This document shows positions 53,154-64,000 of a stretch of 64,000 nucleotides of DNA, piece by piece. The stretch comes from Bombyx mori (taxonomy: Eukaryota > Arthropoda > Insecta > Lepidoptera > Bombycidae), in assembly GCF_030269925.1 (NCBI RefSeq), contig NC_085131.1, positions 2,556,001 through 2,620,000 of the forward strand, in the 5' to 3' direction. The translations under genes and the position numbers were made by a program. Every line of letters begins with the position of its first letter. The first letter of the stretch is position 1. The notes below the pieces were generated by a model, which was given only the letters and a program-made list of their open reading frames with translations, ran no database searches and was not told the DNA's origin.

Positions 53154-53645
53154 AAGTCGTCGTGGCCTAAGGGATAAGACGTCCAGTGCATTCGTGTTGA
53201 GCGATGCACCGGTGTTCGAATCCCAGGCGGGGGTACCAATTTTTCTAATGAAATACGTACTCAACAAATGTTCACGATTGACTTCCACGGTGAAGGAATA
53301 ACATGGTGTAATAAATAAATCAAACCCGCAAAATTATAATTTGCAAAATTACTGGTGGTAGGACCTCTTGTGAGTACGCGCGGGTAGATACCACCACCCT
53401 GCCAATTTCTGCCGTGAAGCAATAATGCGTTTCGGTTTGAAGGGTGGGGCAGCCGTTGTAACCACGGAATAGAACGTTATTTATCTATTCCGTGGTTGTA
53501 ACTATACCTGAGATCTTAGAACTTATATCTCAAGGTGGGTGGCGCATTTACGTCGTAGATGTCTATGGGCCCCAGTAGCCACTTAACACCAGGTGGGCTG
53601 TGAGTTCTCGTCCACCCATCTAAGCAATAAAAAAAATAAAAAAAT
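53154..53645 (+). mobile_element. Bm1-like SINE, full length, carrying a 32-bp insertion
   Basis: Head with gtggcctaagggataagacg and ggtgttcgaatcccag; host of the palindromic insert at 53463-53494. Otherwise near consensus, so the insertion is recent relative to the SINE. Confidence 0.93.
53463..53494. mobile_element. 32-bp palindromic insertion with 8-bp duplication
   Basis: CACGGAATAGA and its exact reverse complement TCTATTCCGTG surround a 10-base centre. Both sides carry GTTGTAAC (53455-53462 and 53495-53502), where the host SINE has it only once. An 8-bp duplication with T at position 2 and A at position 7 fits the hAT superfamily pattern. It is far shorter than normal MITEs. Confidence 0.7.
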
Positions 53646-54469
53646 ATCTTAACTCGAATTAAAGTATTTACAAGTTTAAATAAGTAAAGGTATAAATACA
53701 ATTATTCAGTTGACTGCACATGGACATGCAATGCATTTTAAAGGCAGACGGGTACCGTTTCCATTCCCTCGAGATGTTGAATTCTTCGTATGCATTGACT
53801 TCTAATTGTATTACATTGCCTTCGATTTTAAAATAATAATCTCGGTTTTCCAACGTTCCAACTTTCTGATCATATTCGCTAGTTTCAAACTGTAAGCTGA
53901 AATTATATATTTTTTTTAGCGAAAATTTATTTTTGCCATTTAATAAATAGCACTACCATTTGTCTCCATTTCCGAGAATGATTCCAAAATCAATACTATA
54001 CTTACATATGTATATATATGTATACATACTTAACACACAAAAGTTCAGTAATTAACTCCATCTATAAAAAGTCAAGCACTAATATATATTTCATTGTCAC
54101 GTACAAGAGCTTAACAAATGTGAGGTCGTTGCCAAAAGGGGTCCCAAGAATTCTCATTACGTGCTCTCACCTCAGGCCCGGGGGACCGAATTCGACATGT
54201 GAAGGGTCGAAAGGAGTAACTGGTGAACTTAAATAATTTTTATTTTCTATTTTGGCTGTAATTTTAGAGTATTTGGAATGAACAAAATTTACCCGAGGAT
54301 CTTAATGACAAAAGTCTGCTCAGCTAAATAAGGTCAGAAGACAAAGATATCTGACCTCATTCTCTTATAGCTACCGTTTTTATATCTGATTCGTTTTTAT
54401 ATCCCTCTTATCCTACCTTGCTGTCTAATATTACCTTCTTAATTCGTATGCTATTTGGGGGAGATGATG

Positions 54470-54622
54470 TGGTAAAGCCCCCCTCCTGCTTATTTCTGAC
54501 ATAAAACAAGCGCTATCAGCGTCAAGATGGTAGACGCATATATACTGTAGTAGCTCTGACATCTGATAACCTGTTAGTACCAGATGGACCAAGGGGTCTA
54601 TCTATCTATCTATGCTAATAAG
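54470..54622 (+). mobile_element. Bm1-like SINE, old
   Basis: Decayed body (ctgcttatttctgac, ctgataacctgttagtacca) ending in a (tcta)n run at 54598-54614. Confidence 0.4.
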
Positions 54623-54914
54623 CATTTTATACTACCCTATAATAAACAATATTACATAAATCTATTCTATTTTAATCTATTATATTTTATTCTATTACAT
54701 TATAAAGCCATATCAATTGTTGTCAGCTTATACACGCTATATTAAGGATAAATGTATATTTATGGTTTATGTAAATAAATGCAAAATAAATACAAATATT
54801 TTAGAGATAACCGATAACATGTTATTGTTCATGTCATCTTACACGTTGCAAATTTCAATGACGGGAATGCGGAGAATCATTAATTACATACATAGTTTTT
54901 GTCATTGAAAATTT

Positions 54915-55022
54915 GGTGTATGTTGTGTATCCAATGCCAAGTGAAAATTGGATATGCATTGCAAGGGTGGCTATGTTTTTAATAAATTGACAGACCAAAT
55001 TGTATTGTTCGAAAGTTATATT
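54915..55022 (-). repeat. inverted repeat, right arm
   Basis: Reverse-complement partner of 52737-52834, diverged by perhaps a fifth. The two arms point outward like the ends of a ~2.3-kb transposon, or are two solo MITE copies. Confidence 0.6.
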
Positions 55023-55064
55023 AGCAACATTTCTTGATATTGTTCCTTGCGCGTTTCCAAATAC

Positions 55065-55499
55065 TTAGTGGTCCCGCAGTAGTCGAAATTCGACTATAAT
55101 TAATTGAAATTATAAGTTTGAACATTATTATGGTTCTGTTGTCAAAGACTTACTTCTATAATCACAAATTTCGCTAAGACTACACTTTAGACAAATATTA
55201 ATAAAGACAAACAATATTAACATATTCTCAATTTGAACATAGACTTTAAGCAATAATAAAAGTTTGACAATAAGCAAATAGTATGCATACGTGTGTGTGT
55301 GTGTCAAATACACGGTAGTGTGTGTAATGTTTTTTTTTATTGATTTAATGTATCTTTTATGCATTATTTTAAAAAAATATTAACTTTCTGCACTCCTTCT
55401 CTATATTCTCTATAAGTGTGAGAAATTTTATACTCCTCCGACCGCGCAATTTTCGTAAAAAGCGCTACAAAGTTTCTGCTTCACGTATTAATATATAGA
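55065..55499 (-). mobile_element. Helitron family C, left half of an inverted pair
   Basis: Resembles 18.3 kb along its length, with the same terminal hairpin; its terminus reads CTAAG rather than CTAG on the minus strand. A (tg)n run lies near 55290-55325. Confidence 0.75.
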
Positions 55500-55539
55500 T
55501 TATATTATACCTATATATATTGTACAATGCTAATATTTT

Positions 55540-55828
55540 TTTAAAATAATACATAAATGATACATTAAATCAATAAAGAAAACATTACACACACTACATA
55601 CCATGTATTTGACGCACACACGCATGCATACTATTTACTGTCAAACTTTTGTTCTTGACATCTGTTGTCAAATTGAGAATAGAATATGGTTTGTCTTTGA
55701 TAATATTTTTTATAGTGTAGTCTTGGCGAAATTTGTGATTATAGAAGTATAAAATACAATCATAATAGTGTACAAACTTACAATTCCAATTAATTATAGT
55801 CGAATTTCGACTACTGCCGGACCACTAG
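55540..55828 (+). mobile_element. Helitron family C, right half of an inverted pair, 5' truncated
   Basis: Reverse orientation to its neighbour at 55065-55499. It lacks the first ~120 bases of the family and ends gccggaccaCTAG (55825-55828) followed by T. Confidence 0.75.
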
Positions 55829-56296
55829 TATAGATAATTATAGATTTGTCAGTTGTCACATATTTGTCGATAGATTAGAATTTAGTAATTTCTGAACGGA
55901 CATAAAAGAAAAAATTGTCTGCATTCATATCATTTTTAAGTTTGCGTATTCGATATTGAAGACTATGCAGATTGTGTTAGTTACACTAATTGCCAAATAC
56001 CCGGCTCAATAATTGGATCTATAGAAGTTATAGTATCCGCAATTCAGTAGGTCAGCTTCCGGATTGGCACAAGGCATTCAGTTCACTAATCTGCATACCG
56101 CCTTTGTAGCTTGCGTCGTCTTTGTGAGGAACGTGTCTTTAACCAGCTATATAGTAGTGGAACGCACTGGATAAGGATTATTCATTGATATTCCTTCAAG
56201 TGGATCAAAAACCATTTTTGATTCATTGTTATTAAAATTTGTTGGTCGCGTCGTTATACTAATGCTTTAGGGAATTTGGAGTACATTTATTGAGTA

Positions 56297-56586
56297 CTAG
56301 CTGACCCGGCAGACTTCAAAGTGCCTAAATCGATAAATAAAATACCTAAACTTTTGTATAAAATAAACTTAAAACAAACAAAAGGAACCCATCCGATGGG
56401 GGACACATCAAAGGAAAAACAAAATTGTTATTTTTATTTATTTTCGAGCATTTTTATATTTATCTACCATTTAAACCTTCTCTGGACTTCCACAAATAAT
56501 TCAAGACCAAAATTAGCCAAATCGGTCCAGCCGTTCTCGAGTTTTAGCGAGACTAACGAACAGCAATTCATTTTTATATATATAGA
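56297..56586 (-). mobile_element. Helitron family A, complete ends
   Basis: Same family as at 5.4 kb with intact 5' TC and 3' gacccggcag-type CTAG end on the minus strand. The 90-codon frame at 56321-56593 is a by-product of this element. Confidence 0.8.
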
Positions 56587-57400
56587 TTATTGAGTATGAG
56601 TATATAGGTATGTTAAATAAATTTCGAACAGTGAAAGCCTATTTGGTTTAAGCCACATTTTGCTTAATACGCGACTTTTATCTTTGTAAAGGTCCGTTTT
56701 ATTTGGCATTAGTATCAACAATTCGATGTTTTTAATTGAACTTGAATTAAGTTTACCCCATTCAAATAACTAAAGAAAGCTTTTCGGTATGATATTTTTT
56801 CCAAAATTTTAACTTTAAATGGCTCTCTTGTAAAGTTGCAAAAATGTCTCTTCGATTTAGTATCAGGGACGTGCTTGTGGAACCAATACTCATCATTAGC
56901 GATCAGACCGCCAATTGGACACTTTTTGTATTTAATGTTTCGCATTGTTTCTTTTGTTGGTGCAAAAAAAAGAACACTCTCTCTATCTCTCTCTCTTATC
57001 TCATTACTTTAAAGTGAACTAAATTTTTTACGTCGAGATACAATTCCTACCGTATTGGTATATGAAACAGTTGGATTAGCTGATGCTGTAAAGAAAATAG
57101 TATTCAATTAAGGATTGTGAAGATAGTTCTGGAATGCTTAATTGAATTGTTATTTCAGCTACTACAATAAGTGGTGATAGACGCACTGATATTTCCATAG
57201 GTTCTGGTAATCGCTTAATATTATTATTATGTTCTAACTATCTAGTAACCAGTACAGGCATATGAGAATGCAAGTTGATAACAATGACGTCAAATATCTG
57301 AAGCTTTGTCTTTAAATTTAGCAAATCCAAGTACATTACTAACGGCGTATAGTTACTTAGTAATGAAAAGCTGGTAACATTTTCGGTGAGCTGAATGCCT

Positions 57401-57652
57401 CATTGTATTCTCCCGTCTCTTGCGACGAAGGGCTCGGCGAGTAAATTAACCCACAGAGACAGCCCACTGAGTTTCTCGCCGGATCTTCTCAGTGGGTCGC
57501 GTTTCCGATCCGATGGTAGATTCTGCGAAGCACGGCTCTTGCTAGGGTTCGTGTTTGCAACGTCATCATGTTTGAGCCCCGTGAGCTCACCTACTAGTCC
57601 AGTGACGCTATTTCTCTAAGACCATCAGTTAAGGTAAAAAAAAAAAAAAAAG
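57401..57652 (+). mobile_element. retrotransposon 3' UTR copy
   Basis: Same block as at 25.6 kb, beginning earlier (tcttgcgacgaagggctcgg) and ending in a pure A15 tail. The 74-codon open frame at 57395-57619 lies entirely in this UTR and is not a gene. Confidence 0.65.
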
Positions 57653-57654
57653 TT

Positions 57655-59135
57655 TTGTCGATATTTGATAAAGGCTTAGTCTGAAATGCGAGTTGAATTG
57701 ATTGCATTGTTTTAGAATATATCACTTATATTTTCTTGCATTATGGAAATCAATGAAATGTATAATAATAATTTAATTGAAGGAAATTTTGAAAATGAAA
57801 CTGTAAAAGCGTTACCTACTTTCTAGGTTTTTCGTGCTTTAAAAGCTTGAAAGAAAATTAGAAAATTACATTAAAAACGACTTACGCGTTATGACAGATC
57901 AACAAATGTAGGTATTCATCTTTATATTATCATCAAAAAAGTGGTTGAAATAAAAGATAAGGTATAAGTTTTTTTTTGTTAATTTAATGCAATACTTATA
58001 AAAATACTCTAACATAAATATATCAATATATTCAACAATATTGACTTAATATAAACACATAGGAGTATTATAAAAATATTAAACTCAGTTTTGTTTCTTT
58101 TCTTGCAATAGATCGGGGAACGCCGTAGCGATTATTGTGTATTTGGGTTTTAAATGCATATATCTAAGAGTGGTAATATTATTGTAGGTACAAGGCTAGT
58201 TAGTAATCGGACGAGAAATTATTGTTTTTGATATATAAAGTTTTACAAATGATCACGATACACAACACAATTCTTACTCCGATCATCTGAGTGATAGGAC
58301 AGAGCACAGTCTGCTTGCCACTTTTATTATATTCTACTCCATCTAGATTATTCTAGATCACAACGTTGATTTCTCGTTCAATAATTTTACTGATGAACCG
58401 GATGCAACATATAAAATACATTCTGTCTATTACTATATATAAAATCCGGGTACTATTCTATAGCTTCTATGCTATTAAAAATGCAAGGCAGATTGGGCTA
58501 TGAAAAGTACTTTTGTCAACTGCAACAGATTTTCTTTTGTTTTCAACGTACGTGCCAAATCCGATGAAACAACCCGACGAATTTGGGGAATTACACTCGA
58601 AGTGGACTCCAAACAAATTAGTACAACAGTCCAGGCAAAACAATGTGCATTAATAGAACAATATTATGTAGACACGGTAAGGCAACATTTCTGATGTGAA
58701 TTTGAAATTTATTCCAATAAACCTCATGTCTCAAGGTAGATGGCATAGACCCTGATAACCGCATAACGCAGGAAGGAGTGTACGCTCATGGTATAGTTAG
58801 TGCTAAGAACCTACTGTGGAACACTACAACCTAAATACCGTCCTTTCGCTTGAGCCATTAGGTTGAAGATTCGAAATGTTGGAATAATGTCGAATTCTTC
58901 AAAGTAGAATGCGTGGTGGCTTCGCAACTGAAATAAGGCTCTGAACATTACGAGTATAGTAATTAGATTAATGAGTTAAGTGGTAAAATGCGAGTGCGAG
59001 GATTTGTAATGTAAGATCAACCTGTCTGACTCGTATTATAAATTAATTTTTTATTTGAATAGTTTGGTAGCCCCTCATAGATATAATTTATCATGAATAG
59101 CGCCACTCACATTGAGAAAGAGGTCAAGGTCTCAA
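57655..59135. other. intergenic stretch
   Basis: AT-rich; carries the doubtful exon at 58.5 kb and a decayed SINE tail near 58720-58790. Confidence 0.4.
58500..58679 (+). CDS. possible internal or first exon, unknown product
   Basis: An open frame starts at an ATG at 58500 and runs about 60 codons up to a strong donor-like sequence, acacg|gtaagg, at 58679/58680. The peptide (MKSTFVNCNRFSFVF at the start) matches nothing I know, and no repeat family seen here covers it. An upstream caaggcag could be an acceptor. The evidence is only the frame plus the donor, so chance remains likely. Confidence 0.2.
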
Positions 59136-59140
59136 ATCTA

Positions 59141-59384
59141 TTTTTTATTTTTATTTTCTTAAAAAGGTGGACGAGCACACAGCCCATCTGGGGTTAAGTG
59201 GTTACTGGACCCCATAGACCTCCACAAAGTAAATGCGCCACACACCTTGAGATATAAGTTCTAAGGTCTCAGTATAGGCACAAAGGTTGCTCCACCCTTC
59301 AAACCGAAACGCATTACTGCTTCACGGCACAAATAGGCGGGGGTACCTACCCGTCCGAACTCACAAGAGGTCCTACCACCAGTA
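59141..59384 (-). mobile_element. Bm1-like SINE, body
   Basis: Near consensus with a short deletion at ggcgggggtacc. Confidence 0.88.
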
Positions 59385-59517
59385 TCTGTTGTGTCTCGGC
59401 TGTTCTACCAGATTTTAGTTCGAAACGTATGCATGTTTCGCAGCAGGTTAACCTACCCAAGCGGTTTTACATTTCTCCCTCCCCCTCCAGCAGTATCGGC
59501 CCAATTATAAAAAAAAT

Positions 59518-60160
59518 ATGTGTGGTGTCGTGCGACACCGGATAGGAACGAAGTTCCTTATTATAAAAATATTAATTTTAAGTAATATTCGAGGTATAAA
59601 GTTAAGAAAATAATTATTCGGGTATACATTTTTTATTATGATTTTTTTATTGATAAAAAAAATTACTTTACAAAGTTATCAATTTTATTTTATTCACAAT
59701 GATTTATAAAAAATATATAATAAAAAAATATGTTAATTTTTGTACGTTATTACAAAGTTAATTCGTATTCGCTTGTTTGACTAGCCGATGCCTACGCGCG
59801 CATTGCTGTTAGCGTGGACCTTTATGTTACATAATATGACGACGCTTGCAGCTGAAAGTAAGTATTGTACTTTTTGACGAAGCATGTTGCTGATAACTTT
59901 ATTTCTGTAATCTGACGAAGCATGTTGCGGATAATAACATGTACTTTTAGGTTAGGAATATTGTGTTCTTTTTTTTATAATAAATTTATTGTGTCTTTAA
60001 AAAAAAAAAAATTAAAAGAATATATAAAAAAAAAAAGAATTATTTTATAAAAAAAAAAAAAAAATCGTACACTGTGTGCATTACTAATAAAAATCTTACG
60101 TTACGGACGTTTTTTCCCATGTACCCAACTTTGTATCGTCCCATAAGGAACTTCGTTCCA
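59518..60160 (+). repeat. unclassified dispersed repeat, copy 2
   Basis: Same ends as at 48.6 kb but a different middle, including two copies of ctgacgaagcatgttgc near 59875-59935 and several A-runs. Left segment gtgtcgtgcgacac is a perfect palindrome. Confidence 0.6.
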
Positions 60161-60617
60161 AAAGTTATATTACCTTACTCTCTGTATCGTGCGTTGCCAT
60201 CGGTTTCTGTTGCACTGTTCTGGGGCAATCAGAGCTAGTGCAATTAACGTCTCCGCACAAAGGGGCCGGCCGTTTGACTAACGCAGTTCGGAATTACGCG
60301 GCTGATTTACAGAAGCAGCTCAGTTATGACGAGTTTATTGTACTACCGTGGCGTCGTTCGTTTATGTCTGTGACAAAATCACTCGTTCAAATATGTTTTG
60401 TTAATGCGCCAATTGTGTTTTTGTGTGGTTCATTAAAATTAATATGAGTTTAACTGGTATTTGTATGAATGAAGAATTAAATTCATAGGTGGTTTTCGGA
60501 TTTTCACAACTTTGATTGGTTAATAGTTCACTGCTAGATTATTTTCTATTGCATAGATTAACAAGAAAGAATATACAGATAAAAATTTCATAATTTATAG
60601 CATTTATTACTGAAAAG

Positions 60618-60863
60618 TTTTTTTTTATTGCTTAGATGGGTGGACGAGCTCACAGCCCACCTGGTGTTAAATGGTTACTGGAGCCCATAGACAGTTACAA
60701 CGTAAATGCGCCACCAACCTTGAAATATAAGTTCTAATGTCTCAGTTTAGTTACAGCGGCTGCCCCGCCCTTCGAACCGAAAAGCATTACTGCTTCACGG
60801 CAGAAATAGACGTGGTGGCGGTACCTACCCATGCGGACTCACATGAGGTCCCACCACCAGTAA
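60618..60863 (-). mobile_element. Bm1-like SINE, body
   Basis: A possible short duplication aaagt occurs on both sides (60614-60618 and 60862-60866). Confidence 0.9.
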
Positions 60864-60864
60864 A

Positions 60865-61635
60865 GTCAGATGGTACTCAACTTGAAATCGCCATGCACTA
60901 CGAATCCGCGAATGTGTCGTCGTAAGACCAGATAAAGTTTTGTGTCTTTTGGTCGCGAAGCATTTTTGCTTTATGATTTGACGATTTTTGCATTATAATA
61001 ACTGTTCTTAATGTCTATTGTTGTTCTACAAATGAGTCTTCGAACTCATCAAGCTCGGCACTAACTAACAGGGTGAGCAGTGGAAAGAAGACATGATTCT
61101 ACCAATTATTATATTAGTAAAAGAAAAACCTGTTAATTAATCAACGCCTAAAAATAATTAACAATGAATCATCGGTCTTGGATCTCGAATGCAATCTACC
61201 AAAGTCATTTAGGCGTAATTTATTTCTATAATGAAAAGAATAACCTTTCCCCCTACCAATTAGCATATTTGGAGGGGGGGGGGAAGGAATGATGAATTAA
61301 CGGAATCGAAGGGAAACCTTAATTTTTCATATTAATTGCTTTGCGAATGAAGCTTCCGTCTGAATGACTGTAGCAGAAAAAAAAATTTTTTTTTCGTGTT
61401 TTGACGGCTTTAGGCTAAATAAGTAAGTGTTAACATGTTGTAAACGCTTAGCTTGTAATGGATTTAGTTTTTATATGTATTCTTTTATTAACTTCAAGTC
61501 ATACGATTAACTTGAAAATTTGCACACCTCACAAAGACCGATAACAATAAAATCATCTCATTACTACTAAAAAGATAATTAATTCGTTGTGATATTAATA
61601 AAGCGCGTTTTCGTTAAACAAAATTTAATTCCGCA
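60865..61635. other. intergenic stretch
   Basis: No gene. A G10 run at 61274-61283 and an A/T homopolymer hairpin at 61377-61394 are the only features. Confidence 0.45.
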
Positions 61636-61639
61636 CACG

Positions 61640-63208
61640 TAGGGGAGACCGGGGCAAGATGAAGTTCGGGGCAGGACGGGAAATAAGCCTGTGTCCATGA
61701 ATGGTAATCGTGTTCGGACCGGTAACGGCGCCATTTGCACGAAATTCAGACTGCGCAAGTGCGTCCGAGCAGAGCAAACGTGTTGGATCTCGTTTTTGCG
61801 TTATATAGGAAAAAAACTGATTTTGCAAGTGTTTTTATCCGGTTTTTGGTTAAGAAGCTGATGTGCAGACATGTAAGTACTTGAATTAATATAATGTTTT
61901 AATCCTCAGCGTGTTGTAGTACTATAACACTTTAAATTCAGATTAGATTTTTGCGCCGGTAAGATTTAAGATTAGAATTGCTTCAACTTATTTGAATACA
62001 TGTGGGTCGGGGCATAATGATCGGGGCATAATGATCGGGGCATAACGGGATACTATCCCGTTTTACCCCTTCCTTGTGGTTTAAATAATACCTTCTGTCT
62101 ACTGTCTACCTACTTACCTATCGATAGTATTGTAACCTCGTTTTGCAAGCGTCCATAGGCTACGGTAACCGCTTTCCATCAGGCGAACTGTAAGCTTCTT
62201 TGCCGACTTAGTGGTATAAATAAAAGTATAAGTACATATTGTTGTAACTTCTACATTAGCAAGATATATCGTAGCTTCTCTCATAAAGTTTTTTTCTCAG
62301 ATACAATGGTTCGGAACTATAAACGAAAAACAGATCGTGGCAAATGGAACCCTGAAGTTCTGGGTCTTATGCGTTCTTAATAACAGGATGGGGCTTCCTC
62401 GAGCCTCAGCAGCATATGATGTTCTGCCGTCGTGTAAGAAAAGCTCTTGATACTGTGGATGACGACACTGATTCCGGTAACGACTAAGTTTGGGAAAAAG
62501 TATTTGTGACGATTCAAAACTGTTTTTACAGCAAATAAGAAGACGAGTTGGCGCAATGTGTGTTATGGAAGCACGGTTAACAGGAAAATAGCTTCGTGTA
62601 ATAGCTTATCAGTTGGCTCAGCGAAATCATATAGATAACCCACTTAATGAAGAAACCGGCATGGCAGGAGAAGATTGGCGTAAAAAACAAATACATAAAG
62701 TTGAAATAAGAAGATAAAAAGAACTGAAAATAAGCGTCAAGCTAAAAGACTCGCCAAAGAAATAGAATCGGAAGATAGTTTATCTTAAGAGGAGGACGGT
62801 GACTGGGCCTGCATCTATTGTGGTTACTTATACTAAGAATCAACCGAGGGTTGGACTATCTGCAGTATTTGTCATGGTTGGGCACACGATTCCTGTGCCG
62901 ACGTAGACGAAGAAGACGACGAGGCACACATTTGTGAACGCTGTCTGCTCGATTAAAATACGTACTCCTTTTGCCCCGTAGCATTTCTCATCTTACCCCA
63001 TCCATGGGGCAAGACGGGAAATTCGCCTCATTATCGTTAATCATTATTTGTCAAAAAACTTCTATGATTTTCCTTGATAAAATTATTAATTTTAAGAGAC
63101 AAATGTATAAGTGTTACTTATTTTCTTAAAGAATTTAATTAAAGAGTATAATTGTCTTTGTACAGCGAGTTTTGTCTTAGCTATCTCATCTTGCCCCGGT
63201 CTCCCCTA
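61640..63208 (+). mobile_element. internally deleted pogo-type DNA transposon
   Basis: Perfect 21-bp terminal inverted repeats (ggggagaccggggcaagatga at 61642-61662; complement at 63186-63206) are flanked by TA, the target of Tc1/mariner/pogo elements. Inside, after a ttttttctcag acceptor, 62306 onward encodes MVRNYKRKTDRGKWNPE, the start of a psq-type helix-turn-helix. 62545-62680 reads as a CENP-B-type DNA-binding domain (LRVIAYQLAQRNHIDNPLNE, AGEDW). 62717-62955 reads as a C-terminal zinc finger (CIYC...CSICHGWAHDSC...CERC). Stops at several places and absence of the DDE catalytic core show it cannot encode an active transposase. A LINE-like scrap lies at 62150-62215. Confidence 0.85.
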
Positions 63209-63521
63209 CGTACGTGCGTGTTAACGGAAAATAAAGCAAAATATTATTTAAAACAACGGCAGTTTCCACGCAAAAACATCGGCTGAAAAAGCTTTGTGCT
63301 CACGCTTTGGGACACACGAAACTAATTGGAGACGTGTTCGTCCGGAGCGTCGCTGCAAAGAGCTTTGCGCCGCACCTAAATTGAAAACTTGCAAACCAGA
63401 TTCACATATCGCGTGCCTGTTTTTATCACGATCAAAACAAAGGGTGTACATCCTTTAACTGTTACCGACGATCCTATATTAACCCGGCGTGAATGAGGTG
63501 AGAAGTTGTTACACCAGCAAC

Positions 63522-63777
63522 GAGGTGGGTATGAGATACCCGAAATGTTGCCCTAGTTGTTAAGTGGTTACTGGAGCTTATAAACGCCGTAAATGCGCCA
63601 CCCATCCTGAGATATAAGTTCTAAGGTCTCAATATAGTTACAACGGCTGTCCCGCCCTCCAAACCGAAACGCATTACTGCTTCACGGCAGAAATAGGCAG
63701 GGTAGTGGTATCTACCCGTGCGGACTCACAAAAGGTCCTACCACCAGTAAGAACCTCGGTATGACATACCCCACCTC
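63522..63777. repeat. 22-bp inverted repeat around a SINE piece
   Basis: gaggtgggtatgagatacccga at the left and tcggtatgacataccccacc(tc) at the right are near-perfect inverted copies; each arm holds its own small palindrome. Confidence 0.5.
63556..63750 (-). mobile_element. Bm1-like SINE, 3' truncated
   Basis: Starts at ttgttaagtggttactggag, so the true tail is missing. It sits between the arms of a 22-bp inverted repeat. Confidence 0.85.
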
Positions 63778-64000
63778 ACTCAGGCCTGGTTAAGTAAATA
63801 TGGGAGAACGCCAATTCCTAATTTCAGACTCAATATTTAGGTTATATTGTATTATATGATGATTGTCACGTTATTCGATGCTCAGTACAGCCTTACCGTT
63901 GTGCCGCGAAGAAGTCACACTTTTCTATTATAATTAAAGGCAGGAATTAATATTCTAGACAGTGACGTCATTAATAAGCTGTGGTTATTGCGATATTTGA

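Noticed and set aside
55128..55364. 78-codon minus-strand frame
   Set aside because: Lies inside a non-autonomous Helitron and includes a (tg)n run.

Overview
The window is nuclear DNA of a moth, almost certainly the silkworm Bombyx (B. mori or a very close relative). The evidence is about 35 copies of a tRNA-headed SINE of the Bm1 type, several Bombyx-type jockey-clade LINE tails, and short AT-rich Helitrons with a typical lepidopteran form. Coding density is very low, and most long ORFs lie on repeats.

One host gene is complete. It has eleven coding exons on the + strand, at 32689-39991. Joined, they give an 808-residue protein with IQ motifs, a basic linker and a C-terminal AAA ATPase domain: the IQCA1/DRC11 subunit of the axonemal nexin-dynein regulatory complex. 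All introns are GT-AG and all phases agree. Its introns hold an RTE-type LINE tail, a LINE UTR fragment and three SINE copies. A second, unidentified host exon (44519-44707) looks like the cysteine-rich last exon of another gene.

Layout. 1-32.6 kb: repeat-rich intergenic DNA with SINEs, Helitrons (4.5, 5.4, 18.3, 21.1, 24.7 kb), a MITE (17.8 kb), jockey-type LINE copies (6.8, 10.7, 14.6, 20.5, 27.3 kb) and nested insertions (14.3-15.3 and 29.1-29.45 kb). 32.7-40 kb: the IQCA1-like gene. 40-50.4 kb: SINEs, a LINE interrupted by another LINE's UTR (42.8-43.6 kb), a Helitron, the orphan exon, and retrotransposon UTRs. 50.4-53.1 kb: mostly single-copy-looking DNA. 53.1-64 kb: a full-length SINE carrying a 32-bp palindromic insertion, inverted Helitron copies at 55-56 kb, a further Helitron, a repeat with a partner at 48.6 kb, and an internally deleted pogo-type DNA transposon at 61.6-63.2 kb with its terminal inverted repeats intact.

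Three points stand out. The 3' tails of the SINE and of the jockey-type LINE are similar, which fits the LINE supplying the machinery that copies the SINE. A 32-bp perfect-TIR insertion in a SINE has an exact 8-bp duplication of hAT form. A LINE copy joins its endonuclease in frame to its C-terminal tail, with the whole reverse transcriptase missing. No tRNA, rRNA or CRISPR was found. Repeat names come from recognition, not from a database search.
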